Shown here piece by piece: positions 9,433 through 17,968 of a stretch of DNA of 35,255 nucleotides. Where the stretch lies: NCBI GenBank assembly GCA_902785325.1, contig CACZXZ010000017.1, forward strand, positions 1-35,255. Direction: 5' to 3'. The notes under the pieces were generated by a model that made no database searches, was not told the origin of the DNA, and saw nothing but the letters and a program-made list of their open reading frames with translations. How positions within the stretch are numbered: the first letter of the stretch is position 1; every line of letters begins with the position of its first letter. A program made the position numbers and the translations under genes. The DNA is from an uncultured Succinivibrio sp. (GTDB taxonomy: Bacteria; Pseudomonadota; Gammaproteobacteria; Enterobacterales; Succinivibrionaceae).

Positions 9433-9715
9433 TTTTACCTAACCATTCTAGCAAGCTACACTAAAAATCTTTTTCACCTTTCTATTTTAGTGAAATTTTG
9501 GTGATTTTTCTTTGTTTTATCACGATTAAATCGAAGACTCTCTTAAAAAAATCTCATTTTGTAAATTCGCTAAAGCAATTTATGCTTTTTTTGTGGCACA
9601 ACCATAAGTTTTAAGACATTTAACAAAAATATGGTAGATATAACTTTTTGTTTTTGCTTATACTCATTACAGAATTCAAACATGTACATAACATAAGAAT
9701 ATTTAGGATAAAAAA

Positions 9716-10456
9716 ATGGAAATATTAGGTATTGATATTGGTGGTAGTGGCATTAAAGGTGCCATCGTTGATACTGCAACTGGCGAACTAAAATCTGAGA
9801 GAATTCGTCTTGTTACCCCACAGCCAGCTACTCCTGAAGCTGTGGCTCAAACCTTAAAAGAATTAGTAGATCAAATAGGTTACAAAGGACCTATTGGTTG
9901 TGGCTTCCCTGCTCGCGTAATTAACGGTGAAGTTCTAACTGCAGCTAACATCGATAAGTCTTGGATCAATGTAAAGGTTGAAGACTTATTCTCAAAAGTT
10001 ACAGGTCAAAAGGTATTTGTTGCTAATGATGCTGATGTTGCAGGTCTTGCTGAATTAACCTTTGGTGCAGTTAAAGATTACAAAGGACCTGTACTATTTT
10101 TAACTATTGGTACTGGTATTGGCTCTGCTCTATTTATCAACGGTCAAATGTACCCTAATACAGAGTTTGGTCATATCAAATTTAAAGGTGATATTGCCGA
10201 GCACTATTGCTCAGATGCCGTTCGTGAGCGTGAGGAGCTAGGTTACAAAGAATGGGGCGAGAGACTTAATAAGTTCTTAGAGTATATTGCTTTTTTAACT
10301 CAGCCAGACTTTATTGTTTTAGGTGGCGGTGTTTCTAAGAAGTTTGAGAAATACGAGTCTAAACTTACCTTAAGCACTAAGGTTGTTCCTGCAACTACTC
10401 TAAACCTTGCAGGTATCATTGGTGCTGCTATGTATGCTAAATCTCATCTAGAGTAG
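9716..10456 (+). CDS. ppgK: ROK-family polyphosphate glucokinase
   Basis: Likely phosphorylates glucose to glucose-6-phosphate using polyphosphate and/or ATP. The 246-aa ROK fold has the phosphate-1 loop [12 protein letters not shown] (5-16), the catalytic-base region VANDAD (102-107; Asp105 by ROK analogy), the second phosphate loop [12 protein letters not shown] (129-140) and EFGHIKF (150-156). It lacks the CxCGxxGC zinc motif of canonical ROK glucokinases and repressors, and its length and the C-terminal [15 protein letters not shown] resemble the PpgK subgroup. Polyphosphate use is inferred from subgroup resemblance and could be wrong. It is a single-gene unit: 283 bp of divergent spacer upstream and a terminator immediately downstream. 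Confidence 0.8.
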   Translation: MEILGIDIGGSGIKGAIVDTATGELKSERIRLVTPQPATPEAVAQTLKELVDQIGYKGPIGCGFPARVINGEVLTAANIDKSWINVKVEDLFSKVTGQKVFVANDADVAGLAELTFGAVKDYKGPVLFLTIGTGIGSALFINGQMYPNTEFGHIKFKGDIAEHYCSDAVREREELGYKEWGERLNKFLEYIAFLTQPDFIVLGGGVSKKFEKYESKLTLSTKVVPATTLNLAGIIGAAMYAKSHLE

Positions 10457-10477
10457 TAAAACAACTAATCATGTTAG

Positions 10478-10505
10478 AAAAAGAGAGCTGTACAGCTCTC
10501 TTTTT
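10478..10505. terminator. Bidirectional intrinsic terminator between ppgK and orf189
   Basis: A perfect 28-nt dyad with an A-run on one side and a T-run on the other (core AGAGAGCTGTACAGCTCTCT). It serves ppgK on the plus strand and the convergent recJ-orf189 transcript on the minus strand. Confidence 0.85.
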
Positions 10506-10519
10506 AATGAATGCAACCT

Positions 10520-11089
10520 CTATTGAATAATCTCAACAGTTCTTTCACAAGAAAACCTTTCGTTAAGACGATGATGTTCTTGTAAAAAGTCTTTCCAAGC
10601 ATTAGAAATTTCTTCTTCTGTTGCAATTTCAGACTCTACACCGTTACCGCTATAAATAAAAATATCGTCTGAATCTTCAATATCCTTCTCAAAAAGAAGT
10701 TTATCTCCTTGATTAAATTCAAAAATAATTGCTCTTGTAAGCTTACACGTATCTTTGAGTCGGTTGTTTTTATATAAACGTTGTGTTTCGTGTATTAGAG
10801 TTATTTTTGAAATTGTTTTGTCGACAATGATTTCTTTAGGATTTTCTCCTAACAAACTAAGAGCTTGTTTACCAGTTTTATTAAGCTCAAATATACCAAT
10901 GTATTCCTCTTCACCTAAATAAGATACATCTCCAATAAAATTTGATAAATCGTAGGTTTCATCGCCAATGGTTATTTCAACAAGAATATAAATTACTGCT
11001 GAGCTTTCAAGGTCTGGAGTTCTATATTTTTTCAAACGTTTTCCAATAAACGGTTTAAACTCAGAACTTTCTAATTGAAGATTAGTCAA
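10520..11089 (-). CDS. Hypothetical protein downstream of recJ
   Basis: I do not recognise this 189-aa protein. The start is TTG at 11087-11089 with AAGGA about 9 nt upstream, which overlaps the end region of recJ (22-bp gap), so it is probably co-transcribed and coupled with recJ. It is acidic overall, lacks membrane segments or a signal peptide, and has alternating hydrophobic/charged stretches suggestive of a mainly beta fold (for example IYILVEITIGDETYDLS and YIGIFELNKTGKQAL), ending in a helical, Glu-rich tail. No catalytic motif is apparent. It may be a small lineage-specific accessory protein. Confidence 0.6.
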   Translation of the reverse strand: MTNLQLESSEFKPFIGKRLKKYRTPDLESSAVIYILVEITIGDETYDLSNFIGDVSYLGEEEYIGIFELNKTGKQALSLLGENPKEIIVDKTISKITLIHETQRLYKNNRLKDTCKLTRAIIFEFNQGDKLLFEKDIEDSDDIFIYSGNGVESEIATEEEISNAWKDFLQEHHRLNERFSCERTVEIIQ

Positions 11090-11111
11090 AGATATTTTTC
11101 CTTAAATTTCA

Positions 11112-12809
11112 CTAAATAGGCTCTATTGCAGAGATCTTAATTTCTAGTCTTTGTGATCCCATGTAGTGGTTAATACATACATTGTAGACAGCACGCACTA
11201 GCATGTTTCTTACAATTGAACGCTCATTTGGGGTAGCGCGTAATTTAATGGCGCTAATTGAAGATCCTTCTTTAGTCCTTAATTTAAAGCGCAGATGACG
11301 ATTACCAACTAAAGTTACTTCCTCTACCATAAACTCGCCATCAAAACTTGGCTCTTCAAAACCATTACCCCAAGGACCATATGCTTCAAGATCTCTTGCA
11401 AAGGCTATATTGATATAGTTTGAGGGTAAACAACCGTCTGTGTAAATCTCATCCTCACCTTTATCGCCTAAACACTCTTTAGCTACTTGATTGAATAACT
11501 CTTTGAATTTCTCAAAGTTATCTTTGCTAATAGAAGCGCCAGCTGCCATGGCATGACCACCATAACGAATCAAAAGATTTGGGCATTTCTCATTCATAGC
11601 TTGCAGTATTTTTACAATACTAAAGCCAGGGACGGAACGTGCTGATCCTGACAATTCCTCACTGTCGCCTGAGAACACAAAGCAAGGAACTGAGAATTTC
11701 TCTTTTATACGGCTAGCAATAAGTCCACCTAAGCCTACTAACCAGTTAGGACGGTATAGGACAATTGCTGAATTACCCTCTTGCAACTGAGCATCTTCAC
11801 TTGCTTCTTTTAAGAAAACGCGCTCATAATCGCCACGTCTTCTATTACACATTTCCAAATCACGAGCTAGTATACTTGCACTAGTCTCATCATCAGTAAG
11901 CATTAAAGATACAGCAGGGTTATTCTCAAGTTTAATACGACCTGGAGCATTTAATCTTGGGCATAAATCATAAGCTATACTTACCGCGTTGATGGAAGGT
12001 AAATCTACTCTACAAGAAGATGCTAAAGCCTTAATGCCAACAACGCATTCACCTTTTTTAATCCTATCAAAACCGTATTTAACTAACTTACGATTATTAG
12101 GATCTAGTTGCATTACATCGCCTATGGTGCCTAAAGCTACTAAATCTAAAAAGCGACCAATCTTAGGAATGGCTTTATCATTATAAAAACCGCTATCTCT
12201 TAATTTTGCTCTAGTAGCTACTAGCACATAAAACAAGACACCTGCGCCACAGAGATTTTTTGATGGGAATTTGTCATTTGGCAATTTAGGATCAACAATG
12301 GCATCTGCAATTGGTAGAATCTCAGGAGTCTCATGGTGATCGGTGATAACTACTTTCAAGCCTCTGCCTTTGGCGTAGTCTATAGACTCTTTGCAACTTA
12401 CACCATTGTCAACAGTTAAGATTAACTTAACTCCTTGCTCAATAGCTTTATCTACAGCTTCTGTGCTTACACCATAACCACCTTCATAACGAGATGGTAC
12501 ATAGTAAGAAACACTTTCTGCTCCTAGATCTTTTAAGCCTCTAACGCCTAAAGCAGTACCTGTAATACCATCCACATCATAGTCACCTGCAACTAAGATA
12601 GGATGCTTATGCTCAATAGCCTCTGCTAAAAGGGAACTTGCCTTATCAATATCATGAAGATCTTTAAAATGATGGATATCACTTAAATTGCACAGAATAT
12701 CACTTTGCGATTGAATACCACGCCTTGCAAGAATTTGCCTTATGATAGGATCTTGAACGTATTCTTTAAGATGAGAGTCATCCACATTTGTTCTTCTAAT
12801 AAGCTTCAC
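11112..12809 (-). CDS. recJ: Single-stranded-DNA-specific 5'-3' exonuclease RecJ
   Basis: RecJ degrades single-stranded DNA 5' to 3' in mismatch repair, RecF-pathway recombination and base excision repair. DHH-family motifs are present: GDYDVDG (75-81), TVDNG (132-136), TDHHE (156-160), CGAG around 187-190, and the C-terminal DHHA1 motif RYGGHAMAAG. An OB-like C-terminal region follows. Its 565 aa compare with 577 in E. coli. Transcription comes from the spacer shared with the Sel1 gene region and continues into orf189. Confidence 0.96.
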   Translation of the reverse strand: MKLIRRTNVDDSHLKEYVQDPIIRQILARRGIQSQSDILCNLSDIHHFKDLHDIDKASSLLAEAIEHKHPILVAGDYDVDGITGTALGVRGLKDLGAESVSYYVPSRYEGGYGVSTEAVDKAIEQGVKLILTVDNGVSCKESIDYAKGRGLKVVITDHHETPEILPIADAIVDPKLPNDKFPSKNLCGAGVLFYVLVATRAKLRDSGFYNDKAIPKIGRFLDLVALGTIGDVMQLDPNNRKLVKYGFDRIKKGECVVGIKALASSCRVDLPSINAVSIAYDLCPRLNAPGRIKLENNPAVSLMLTDDETSASILARDLEMCNRRRGDYERVFLKEASEDAQLQEGNSAIVLYRPNWLVGLGGLIASRIKEKFSVPCFVFSGDSEELSGSARSVPGFSIVKILQAMNEKCPNLLIRYGGHAMAAGASISKDNFEKFKELFNQVAKECLGDKGEDEIYTDGCLPSNYINIAFARDLEAYGPWGNGFEEPSFDGEFMVEEVTLVGNRHLRFKLRTKEGSSISAIKLRATPNERSIVRNMLVRAVYNVCINHYMGSQRLEIKISAIEPI

Positions 12810-12938
12810 GATAGATTACCTAGGTTTAGTTTCTTTTAAGTTCGATAAATTGCTAAATTTGTATCATTATATTTGCTTTTTGTACAAAATACTTATGACA
12901 AAGCCAAAGAATGAAAAAATATTGTAAGTTACTGTAAG

Positions 12939-13385
12939 TTAACCTAAATGTTTTAAGATCATCTTTATAAAGATGTACGGAATGCAAATAATGCTTGAAC
13001 CTAGAATTGCAACTGCAGCCACAAAGAAAATAGTGTTCATTAAAAGTATGAAGAACTCTTTTATAAACCATCTTTTAGCTTTAGGATGACCTCTTTTTAA
13101 AGCCTCCCTATACCATTTTTTAGTTGCGACATAACTTGAAGGTACACCTTCACCAATTTCATACATTCTTGCAAGCTCATACATAGCTTCTACATGCCCT
13201 TGTATGGCAGCTTCCCTAAGATAGATGGAGGCTTTAATAAATTCTTGTTTCTTGTAGTAGTAATGAGCAAGCTTGAAGGCAGCGATAGGATCTTCAGAGT
13301 TTGCCCTTTTTACTAAAGCTTCAAACTGAGCTTTTTTCTCTTGCTCTCTTTTTTGCGCTTCTAAGTCAGGCGTTAAAACTATCAT
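12939..13385 (-). CDS. Small Sel1-repeat protein with C-terminal membrane anchor
   Basis: A 148-aa protein with an N-terminal charged helix (10-28), about two Sel1-like/TPR-type helical repeats (31-65 and 66-102, including GHVEAMYELARMYEIGEGV) and a strongly hydrophobic stretch at 111-144 that could form one or two membrane helices. The soluble repeats probably face the cytoplasm and mediate protein contacts, with the tail holding the protein in the inner membrane; there is no signal peptide. The start is supported by a strong AGGAGG 5 nt upstream. It is transcribed divergently from the PTS-like gene. Its partner and role are unknown. Confidence 0.75.
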   Translation of the reverse strand: MIVLTPDLEAQKREQEKKAQFEALVKRANSEDPIAAFKLAHYYYKKQEFIKASIYLREAAIQGHVEAMYELARMYEIGEGVPSSYVATKKWYREALKRGHPKAKRWFIKEFFILLMNTIFFVAAVAILGSSIICIPYIFIKMILKHLG

Positions 13386-13605
13386 AAAGACCTCCTACCT
13401 AAAGGCATTTACTTTAACAACTAAATTTAATACTTATCCTTAATATTTAGTATAAAACACAAATAGTTAATCACAACCTATTTCTATAAAATTTCTCAAT
13501 ATTTAGACTCTTTTTGGAAGTTTTTATTAACTTTAGCTTTTCTCTATTAAGACATCGAATATCAACTAGAATTTTTGATAAAATAGCACTAGGAAAGAAT
13601 AAGCT

Positions 13606-15060
13606 ATGCAAATCAACGTATATCAAAAAAGAAGTCTTGTAATGTTACTGCCACTTGGATTATTGGCAGTAAGCTCTTATGCGCTTGATAAAAGAATTCC
13701 TTTAGGTATCAGCTTTGATATGCAACATATTCTGTTGCAATTTTTCTCCTTAGTAATGCCAGGTCTTTTTGCTATTGCAGTATCAAGCCTGATGCCAACC
13801 TCTAACCGCTTTTATCAATTATTAGCGGTAGGCTTTAATTACTCGTTTTTAACTTGTATCTCAAAGCTGTTTTATCAATATACCTTTACCCAACCTACTG
13901 CTATAGTAATTGCTTCTTTAACTGCTACCTTATTCTTATTACCAAGTAACGATTTAGATAGTGATAATGACAACATTACCTTTTTCTCCTTCTTATCAAA
14001 GGCAATTGGTATTTTACTAACCCCTTTAATCTCGCTAATCTGTTTCGTGGTAATCATTAAAAATGTGGAGCACTCTATTCTTATTACCTTTACCACAGTA
14101 TTTATTGAGTCCACTCTATCCTGCATCTTTGTGCCAATCTATGAGTTTATGCTAACCTTTGGGTTTAGCTCTGTTTTAAACTCTGTGGTAAGCGTGCAGA
14201 CTAATTCAGAAACCGTAAACGCCATCTTAAACAGTATTACGCTAACTAACTTAGTTTCTCTTCCTGTTATTATCTTAACTAAGGCTTTGTTTTCAGACTC
14301 CTACTCTAGGATCTTTTTAGTATTCTTAGCTTTAATTACTTGTCTATCAGCAAAAATTGGCTCTTGTATTTCTATTGAACTTGCCATCTTAATGTTCTTC
14401 TTCCCAGGAACTTTAATTGCTTTGTGCTTAAGCTCTGTAGTGGTATTCTTTTTCTGCTACAACATGCAACTGCAAACTTTTACAAGTTTCTACATGTTGT
14501 ATGAACCTGATTTAGTATTAAAGAATTTAACTTTATTACATATCAATACTTACCATCATTACGCTATTGCTTTATCAGTTGTCTGCCCAATTCTTATTCA
14601 AATTGCCTTTTCTAAAATAGGTTTACTAAACCTTTTAAAGGACAAATTTAAAAGCTCTGACAAAATTGCAGGTTACAAACCAAGTCAACTTACTAATCCT
14701 GATTTACAACTTATCGCCATCCTTAAAGCTTTAGGTGGTATAAGTAATATTTGTAACACTTCTTTAATAGGTAATGAGCTTTATGTAAAAGTGTTTAAAT
14801 ACAAACGGATTTCCACCTTCCGTCTAAACCTATTTGGAAAAAACAAGATCACTTATCTTAGAGCTTTTAGTGAAGTAAAATTCTCATTTGGTCTTAATAG
14901 TCAGATAATTTATCAGCGCTTACAAAATATCTTAAGCGACTCAAAAAACTACAATCAAAGCTATATTTCTTTGACTAGACCTTTTGACATCAACGAATAT
15001 CTCAATAATTTGCAGGAGAATTTAAATCGTGAGCAACAACACCGATTGGATCCAAATTAA
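13606..15060 (+). CDS. Degenerate glucose-family PTS EIICB-like membrane protein
   Basis: A 484-aa polytopic protein (about 8-10 hydrophobic segments up to residue 345) followed by a soluble domain (about 365-445). The order of blocks follows E. coli PtsG. MPGLFAIAVSS (51-61) corresponds to MPLIFAIGVA. FIESTLSCIFVPI (166-178) corresponds to FIERCLVPFG. SCISIELAILMFFFPG (253-268) sits where the sugar-binding TEPIEFSFMFVAP occurs. In the EIIB-like domain ALGGISNI (375-382) matches AFGGKENI, but the phosphorylated Cys of the CITR motif is Ile388 (IGNE). It therefore probably cannot carry out phosphotransfer and may be a sensor, scaffold or non-PTS permease. No EIIA or HPr gene is near. RBS AGGAAAG precedes the ATG. 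The 3' end overlaps prmA by 32 bp. Confidence 0.6.
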   Translation: MQINVYQKRSLVMLLPLGLLAVSSYALDKRIPLGISFDMQHILLQFFSLVMPGLFAIAVSSLMPTSNRFYQLLAVGFNYSFLTCISKLFYQYTFTQPTAIVIASLTATLFLLPSNDLDSDNDNITFFSFLSKAIGILLTPLISLICFVVIIKNVEHSILITFTTVFIESTLSCIFVPIYEFMLTFGFSSVLNSVVSVQTNSETVNAILNSITLTNLVSLPVIILTKALFSDSYSRIFLVFLALITCLSAKIGSCISIELAILMFFFPGTLIALCLSSVVVFFFCYNMQLQTFTSFYMLYEPDLVLKNLTLLHINTYHHYAIALSVVCPILIQIAFSKIGLLNLLKDKFKSSDKIAGYKPSQLTNPDLQLIAILKALGGISNICNTSLIGNELYVKVFKYKRISTFRLNLFGKNKITYLRAFSEVKFSFGLNSQIIYQRLQNILSDSKNYNQSYISLTRPFDINEYLNNLQENLNREQQHRLDPN

Positions 15061-15919
15061 ACTAAGAACCACCAACCAATCTGCCGACACTATTGCAGAG
15101 CTTTTAGAGCAATTAGGCGCTCTAGCTGTAAGCTACACCGATGCTGAAGATTCTCCTATCTTAGAGCCAAAGCCTGGTGAGAGACGTTTGTGGCCTAATA
15201 CTGAGGTTACTGGTCTTTTAGAGCAAGGTACCGATCCTAAACCTATTCTTGCTGTACTAAAGCAATTACTTGGCGATCATATTCCTATGGTTGCTACCAC
15301 TTTAGAAGATAAGAATTGGATTAGAGCTTGGATGGATCAGTTCAAACCTTTAAAGTTTGGTCAACATCTTTGGATTTGCCCATCTTGGCTTAGCGTGGAT
15401 GAAAAAGACAGTGTTGTAGTGATGTTAGATCCAGGTCTTGCCTTTGGTACTGGAACTCACCCTACTACCTCCCTTTGCTTAAGTTACTTAGATTCTCTAG
15501 ATTTAAAAGACAAGGACGTCTTAGATTATGGTTGTGGCTCAGGTATTCTTGCAATTGCAGCTTTAAAGCTAGGTGCAAAATCAGCTACAGGTGTTGATAT
15601 AGATGAGCAAGCTTTAATAGCTTCAAAAGAAAATGCAAAAAGAAATGGAGTTGAAGATAAACTTCAACTAATTATGGGCACTGATAAAAAGCTAGATTTA
15701 CCACAATTTCCGATAACTGTTGCTAATATTCTAGCAGGTCCCTTAGCTGAACTTGAGCCTATCATTGCAAGTCTTACTCAATCAGGTGGTAAGCTTGCCT
15801 TATCAGGTATTTTAACAGAGCAAGCAGATAGCGTAATTGAAGCCTACTCAAAAGACTTTGTAATGAATAAAGTAAAAGACTTAGATGGTTGGGCACTACT
15901 TACAGGAACTAAAAAGTAA
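15029..15919 (+). CDS. prmA: Ribosomal protein L11 methyltransferase PrmA
   Basis: SAM-dependent trimethylation of ribosomal protein L11. The GTG start at 15029 has AGGAG at 15014-15018, inside the preceding gene, and matches the family N-terminus (WIQIKLRTT; GERRLWPNTEVTGL). The SAM-binding core shows LDPGLAFGTGTHPTT (133-147), DYGCGSG (166-172) and the ANILAGPL motif near 225-232. The 296-aa length is normal. The 32-bp overlap with the PTS-like gene implies translational coupling. The common prmA-dusB-fis order is not kept here; a terminator follows directly. Confidence 0.96.
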   Translation: MSNNTDWIQIKLRTTNQSADTIAELLEQLGALAVSYTDAEDSPILEPKPGERRLWPNTEVTGLLEQGTDPKPILAVLKQLLGDHIPMVATTLEDKNWIRAWMDQFKPLKFGQHLWICPSWLSVDEKDSVVVMLDPGLAFGTGTHPTTSLCLSYLDSLDLKDKDVLDYGCGSGILAIAALKLGAKSATGVDIDEQALIASKENAKRNGVEDKLQLIMGTDKKLDLPQFPITVANILAGPLAELEPIIASLTQSGGKLALSGILTEQADSVIEAYSKDFVMNKVKDLDGWALLTGTKK

Positions 15920-15950
15920 CTTTTCACCGTACATCAATTAAAATTTATAA

Positions 15951-15993
15951 AAACCTCTAAACAGCATAAACAAAAGCGTTTAGAGGCTTTTTC
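15951..15993. terminator. Bidirectional terminator between prmA and the DUF4143-type ATPase
   Basis: A 9-bp stem (15954-15962 with 15978-15986, core CCTCTAAAC) has a T-run after it on the plus strand and an A-run before it, which becomes a T-run on the minus strand. It separates the convergent prmA and ATPase genes. Confidence 0.75.
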
Positions 15994-16018
15994 TACTCTA
16001 TTAACTGCTAAATACTAA

Positions 16019-17371
16019 CTAGTTAGCTGGTAATTCATTTAGCTTATGTTGCAACAGATAGAACGGGTAATTTACGATATTGCCAATTTTTTGGTATTCC
16101 TTTTGCGACACTAGCATGCCTTCTTTTACTTGATTTGAGAACTTTACTAAAAAGGCATCTAAAGATGAGTGATTGTCAATTCTTGAGGATTTAACCTCAA
16201 TGGCTACTAACTTTGAATTACAAGGTACTAAAAAATCAATTTCATAATAATGAGCACTTTGCTCTTTATTCCAAGTATGGTAAAAAAGAGAACTTCCACT
16301 TGAAGCAATCAGTTGCGCTACAACATTCTCATACAAGAAGCCTAAATTTGAAGGCAATTTGTCAGATAATAACTTGGTGTAAATATCTTTATCAACACCA
16401 TGTCTTGAGCCGAACATTAAAGACACAAACAAGCCTATATCAGCAAGATACAATTTAAACTTATCAAGCCTTTTACTACTTACTAGATCAATTGAAGGTG
16501 AACTTACGTCATAGCAAGTAAGTGTTATTTTGGAATCAGCTAAAGTTAAAATTTGCTCTAATTGATTATCTTTACTACTTCTCTTGTTAGTAGCTTTTGA
16601 AATCACAAATTTTTTAGCATCCTTTGACAGTTGAGAAGGAATAGATTTGTAGATTTCTGACAAGGCGCCTGTCTTATCTATCTTATATAGATCCTCAAGA
16701 TATAAGGCAATGATATTTTGCTTTACAACTTCAATCTGGCTAAAACTCTTTTTATTTAGGTACGCTTCAACAACTTGAGGCATACCGCCAAGTGCCATAT
16801 ACAATCTAAAATCTTTCATCAGCTTACGATTTAGATCTTGTCCTATAGCAACCTTTTGCTGATAGATTTTGTCTAGTATTGCTATTTTATTTGGCTCAAC
16901 AGCCTGTAAAAACTCCTCATAGTCTAATGGATACAGCTGTAGCTTCATTTCCTCAGAAGGAATCAAAATATCTTTAAGATTTTGACGAATTGAAATTAAA
17001 GATCCTGTCTCAATAAAGTGATATCGACCATCAGCAATTAAATGCTTAATTGCTTGTCTTGCCTTTGGAAACAGCTGAATTTCATCAAAAATAATGACTG
17101 ATTTGTAAGGCTCTATATTAGAATTTGTGACCGCACCTAATTTAAAGTAAAACAAATCAAGATTGGTAAGATCATCAAAACAGGCTAACACCTCTTTTGT
17201 AGTATTAGAAAAGTCGATGAATAAAAAGCTTTCATACTCATTTTTAGCAAAGGTAACTGCTAACGTAGTTTTGCCGACACCTTTAGCACCTTCAATTAAC
17301 AAAGCATAGTCATTAGCATATTGCTGTTTCCAGGTTAACAACTGCGCATAAGCTTTTCTTTTGAAGATCAT
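16019..17371 (-). CDS. AAA-family ATPase with DUF4143-type C-terminal domain
   Basis: A 450-aa cytoplasmic ATPase of the AAA_14/DUF4143 type found widely in gut bacteria and of unknown function. I place the start at 17371, not at the in-frame ATG at 17383, because GGAAGG lies just upstream of the inner ATG while the outer one has no ribosome site. In this numbering the Walker A GAKGVGKTT is at 28-36, Walker B VIIFDE at about 92-97, and a sensor-like ETGS near 121. The C-terminal region has YEIDFLV and VAIEVKSS, the D...ExK spacing of a PD-(D/E)XK-like fold, though nuclease activity is not established for the family. It is divergent from tatABC across a spacer with phased repeats. It is likely an accessory gene. 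Confidence 0.8.
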   Translation of the reverse strand: MIFKRKAYAQLLTWKQQYANDYALLIEGAKGVGKTTLAVTFAKNEYESFLFIDFSNTTKEVLACFDDLTNLDLFYFKLGAVTNSNIEPYKSVIIFDEIQLFPKARQAIKHLIADGRYHFIETGSLISIRQNLKDILIPSEEMKLQLYPLDYEEFLQAVEPNKIAILDKIYQQKVAIGQDLNRKLMKDFRLYMALGGMPQVVEAYLNKKSFSQIEVVKQNIIALYLEDLYKIDKTGALSEIYKSIPSQLSKDAKKFVISKATNKRSSKDNQLEQILTLADSKITLTCYDVSSPSIDLVSSKRLDKFKLYLADIGLFVSLMFGSRHGVDKDIYTKLLSDKLPSNLGFLYENVVAQLIASSGSSLFYHTWNKEQSAHYYEIDFLVPCNSKLVAIEVKSSRIDNHSSLDAFLVKFSNQVKEGMLVSQKEYQKIGNIVNYPFYLLQHKLNELPAN

Positions 17372-17455
17372 AGTACCTTCCATTCAACGATGCTCTACTG
17401 TCTTTTAGTATAGAAAACTATTAGTTTTATATCAATTATAAATAAGCCATTTTTG

Positions 17456-17568
17456 CATTTATTCAAGATCTTTTTTTATCCAATAATGACATTTCTTCAA
17501 GATAATATTTGTCAATTTATGTCATTTCTTCAAGTTAATTTCACGCAAAATTTTACATTTATTCAGCA
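17456..17568. repeat. Four phased direct repeats, CATTTMTTCARG core, 33-34 bp period
   Basis: Copies start at 17456, 17490, 17523 and 17556 (spacings 34, 33, 33). The cores are CATTTATTCAAG, CATTTCTTCAAG, CATTTCTTCAAG and CATTTATTCAGC. A weaker fifth copy (ACTTCTTCATG) starts near 17600. They lie 85-200 bp upstream of the ATPase start and 200-310 bp upstream of tatA. The regular period of about three helical turns suggests same-face binding of a regulator. On the minus strand each core contains a TTGAA-like element. Confidence 0.6.
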
Positions 17569-17610
17569 TCATATTTTTTTAGAATGAGCCTTTATGAAAA
17601 CTTCTTCATG

Positions 17611-17644
17611 TTATTAAAAGGTGCAAAGTTGCACCTTTTAATAA
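17611..17644. promoter_or_regulatory. Long palindrome in the tatABC leader containing an operator-like half
   Basis: A 16-bp perfect inverted repeat (17611-17626 with 17629-17644) centred on GTGCAAAGTTGCAC. The right half reads AAGTTGCACCTTTTAA (17626-17641), close to the motif upstream of the receptor genes (ATGTTGCACCTTAAAC at 25399). A second look-alike, TTGTTGCAACTTTCTC, lies at 17690-17705. It could be an operator or, because a T-run follows the stem, a terminator for a short leader transcript. No T-run longer than four is present, which favours a DNA-binding site. Confidence 0.45.
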
Positions 17645-17723
17645 AGACTTGCACTGTAATTGATTATTATGTGTTAAACCCCACAAGTTTTGTTGCAACT
17701 TTCTCAATACAAAGTGATACTAG

Positions 17724-17742
17724 ACTTAACCTTTTGTTAAGT
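17724..17742 (+). promoter_or_regulatory. Inverted repeat just upstream of tatA
   Basis: ACTTAAC and GTTAAGT (7 bp each) flank a 5-nt CTTTT spacer, ending about 14 nt before the AGGAG ribosome site of tatA. It may be an operator or a leader hairpin affecting tatA translation. Confidence 0.4.
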
Positions 17743-17768
17743 ACAATGAATTTCATAGGAGATTTACT

Positions 17769-17966
17769 ATGGGCGCGATGTCAATTTGGCACTGGTTAAT
17801 TCTATTAGTTGTAGTTGCTTTAGTTTTTGGCACTTCAAAACTTAAGAATGTAGGTAAAGATCTTGGTGGTGCAATCAAAGGTTTTAAAGAAGGTATGAAG
17901 GAAGCTTCAGACGAAGTTTCTTCAATTGATAAACAAATGACTAACAGTGTAGCTGAAAAGAAGTAA
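17769..17966 (+). CDS. tatA: Twin-arginine translocase subunit TatA
   Basis: Pore-forming component of the Tat system that moves folded proteins across the inner membrane. The 65-aa protein has the typical short N-terminal helix ([20 protein letters not shown]), the FG hinge and the amphipathic helix with [12 protein letters not shown], followed by a charged tail. AGGAG lies 7 nt before the ATG. It is followed 2 bp later by tatB. The three nearby solute-binding proteins with twin-arginine signals are obvious cargo. Confidence 0.97.
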   Translation: MGAMSIWHWLILLVVVALVFGTSKLKNVGKDLGGAIKGFKEGMKEASDEVSSIDKQMTNSVAEKK

Positions 17967-17968
17967 TC

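Noticed and set aside
9572-9592. AAAGCA/TGCTTT hairpin with T-run upstream of ppgK
   Set aside because: A six-bp AT-rich stem about 130 bp from the gene; too weak to call a terminator or attenuator.
12853-13071. Minus-strand ORF of 72 codons
   Set aside because: It overlaps the end of the Sel1-repeat gene in another frame, and the latter has a strong AGGAGG and recognisable repeats.
17456-17568. Possible CRISPR array
   Set aside because: The conserved core is only about 12 bp, the intervening segments are about 21 bp and AT-rich, and there are no cas genes nearby.
17584-17799. 71-codon ORF overlapping the tatA start
   Set aside because: It covers the palindromes and the tatA ribosome site in another frame, has no recognisable domain and no ribosome site; the tatA frame explains the coding signal.
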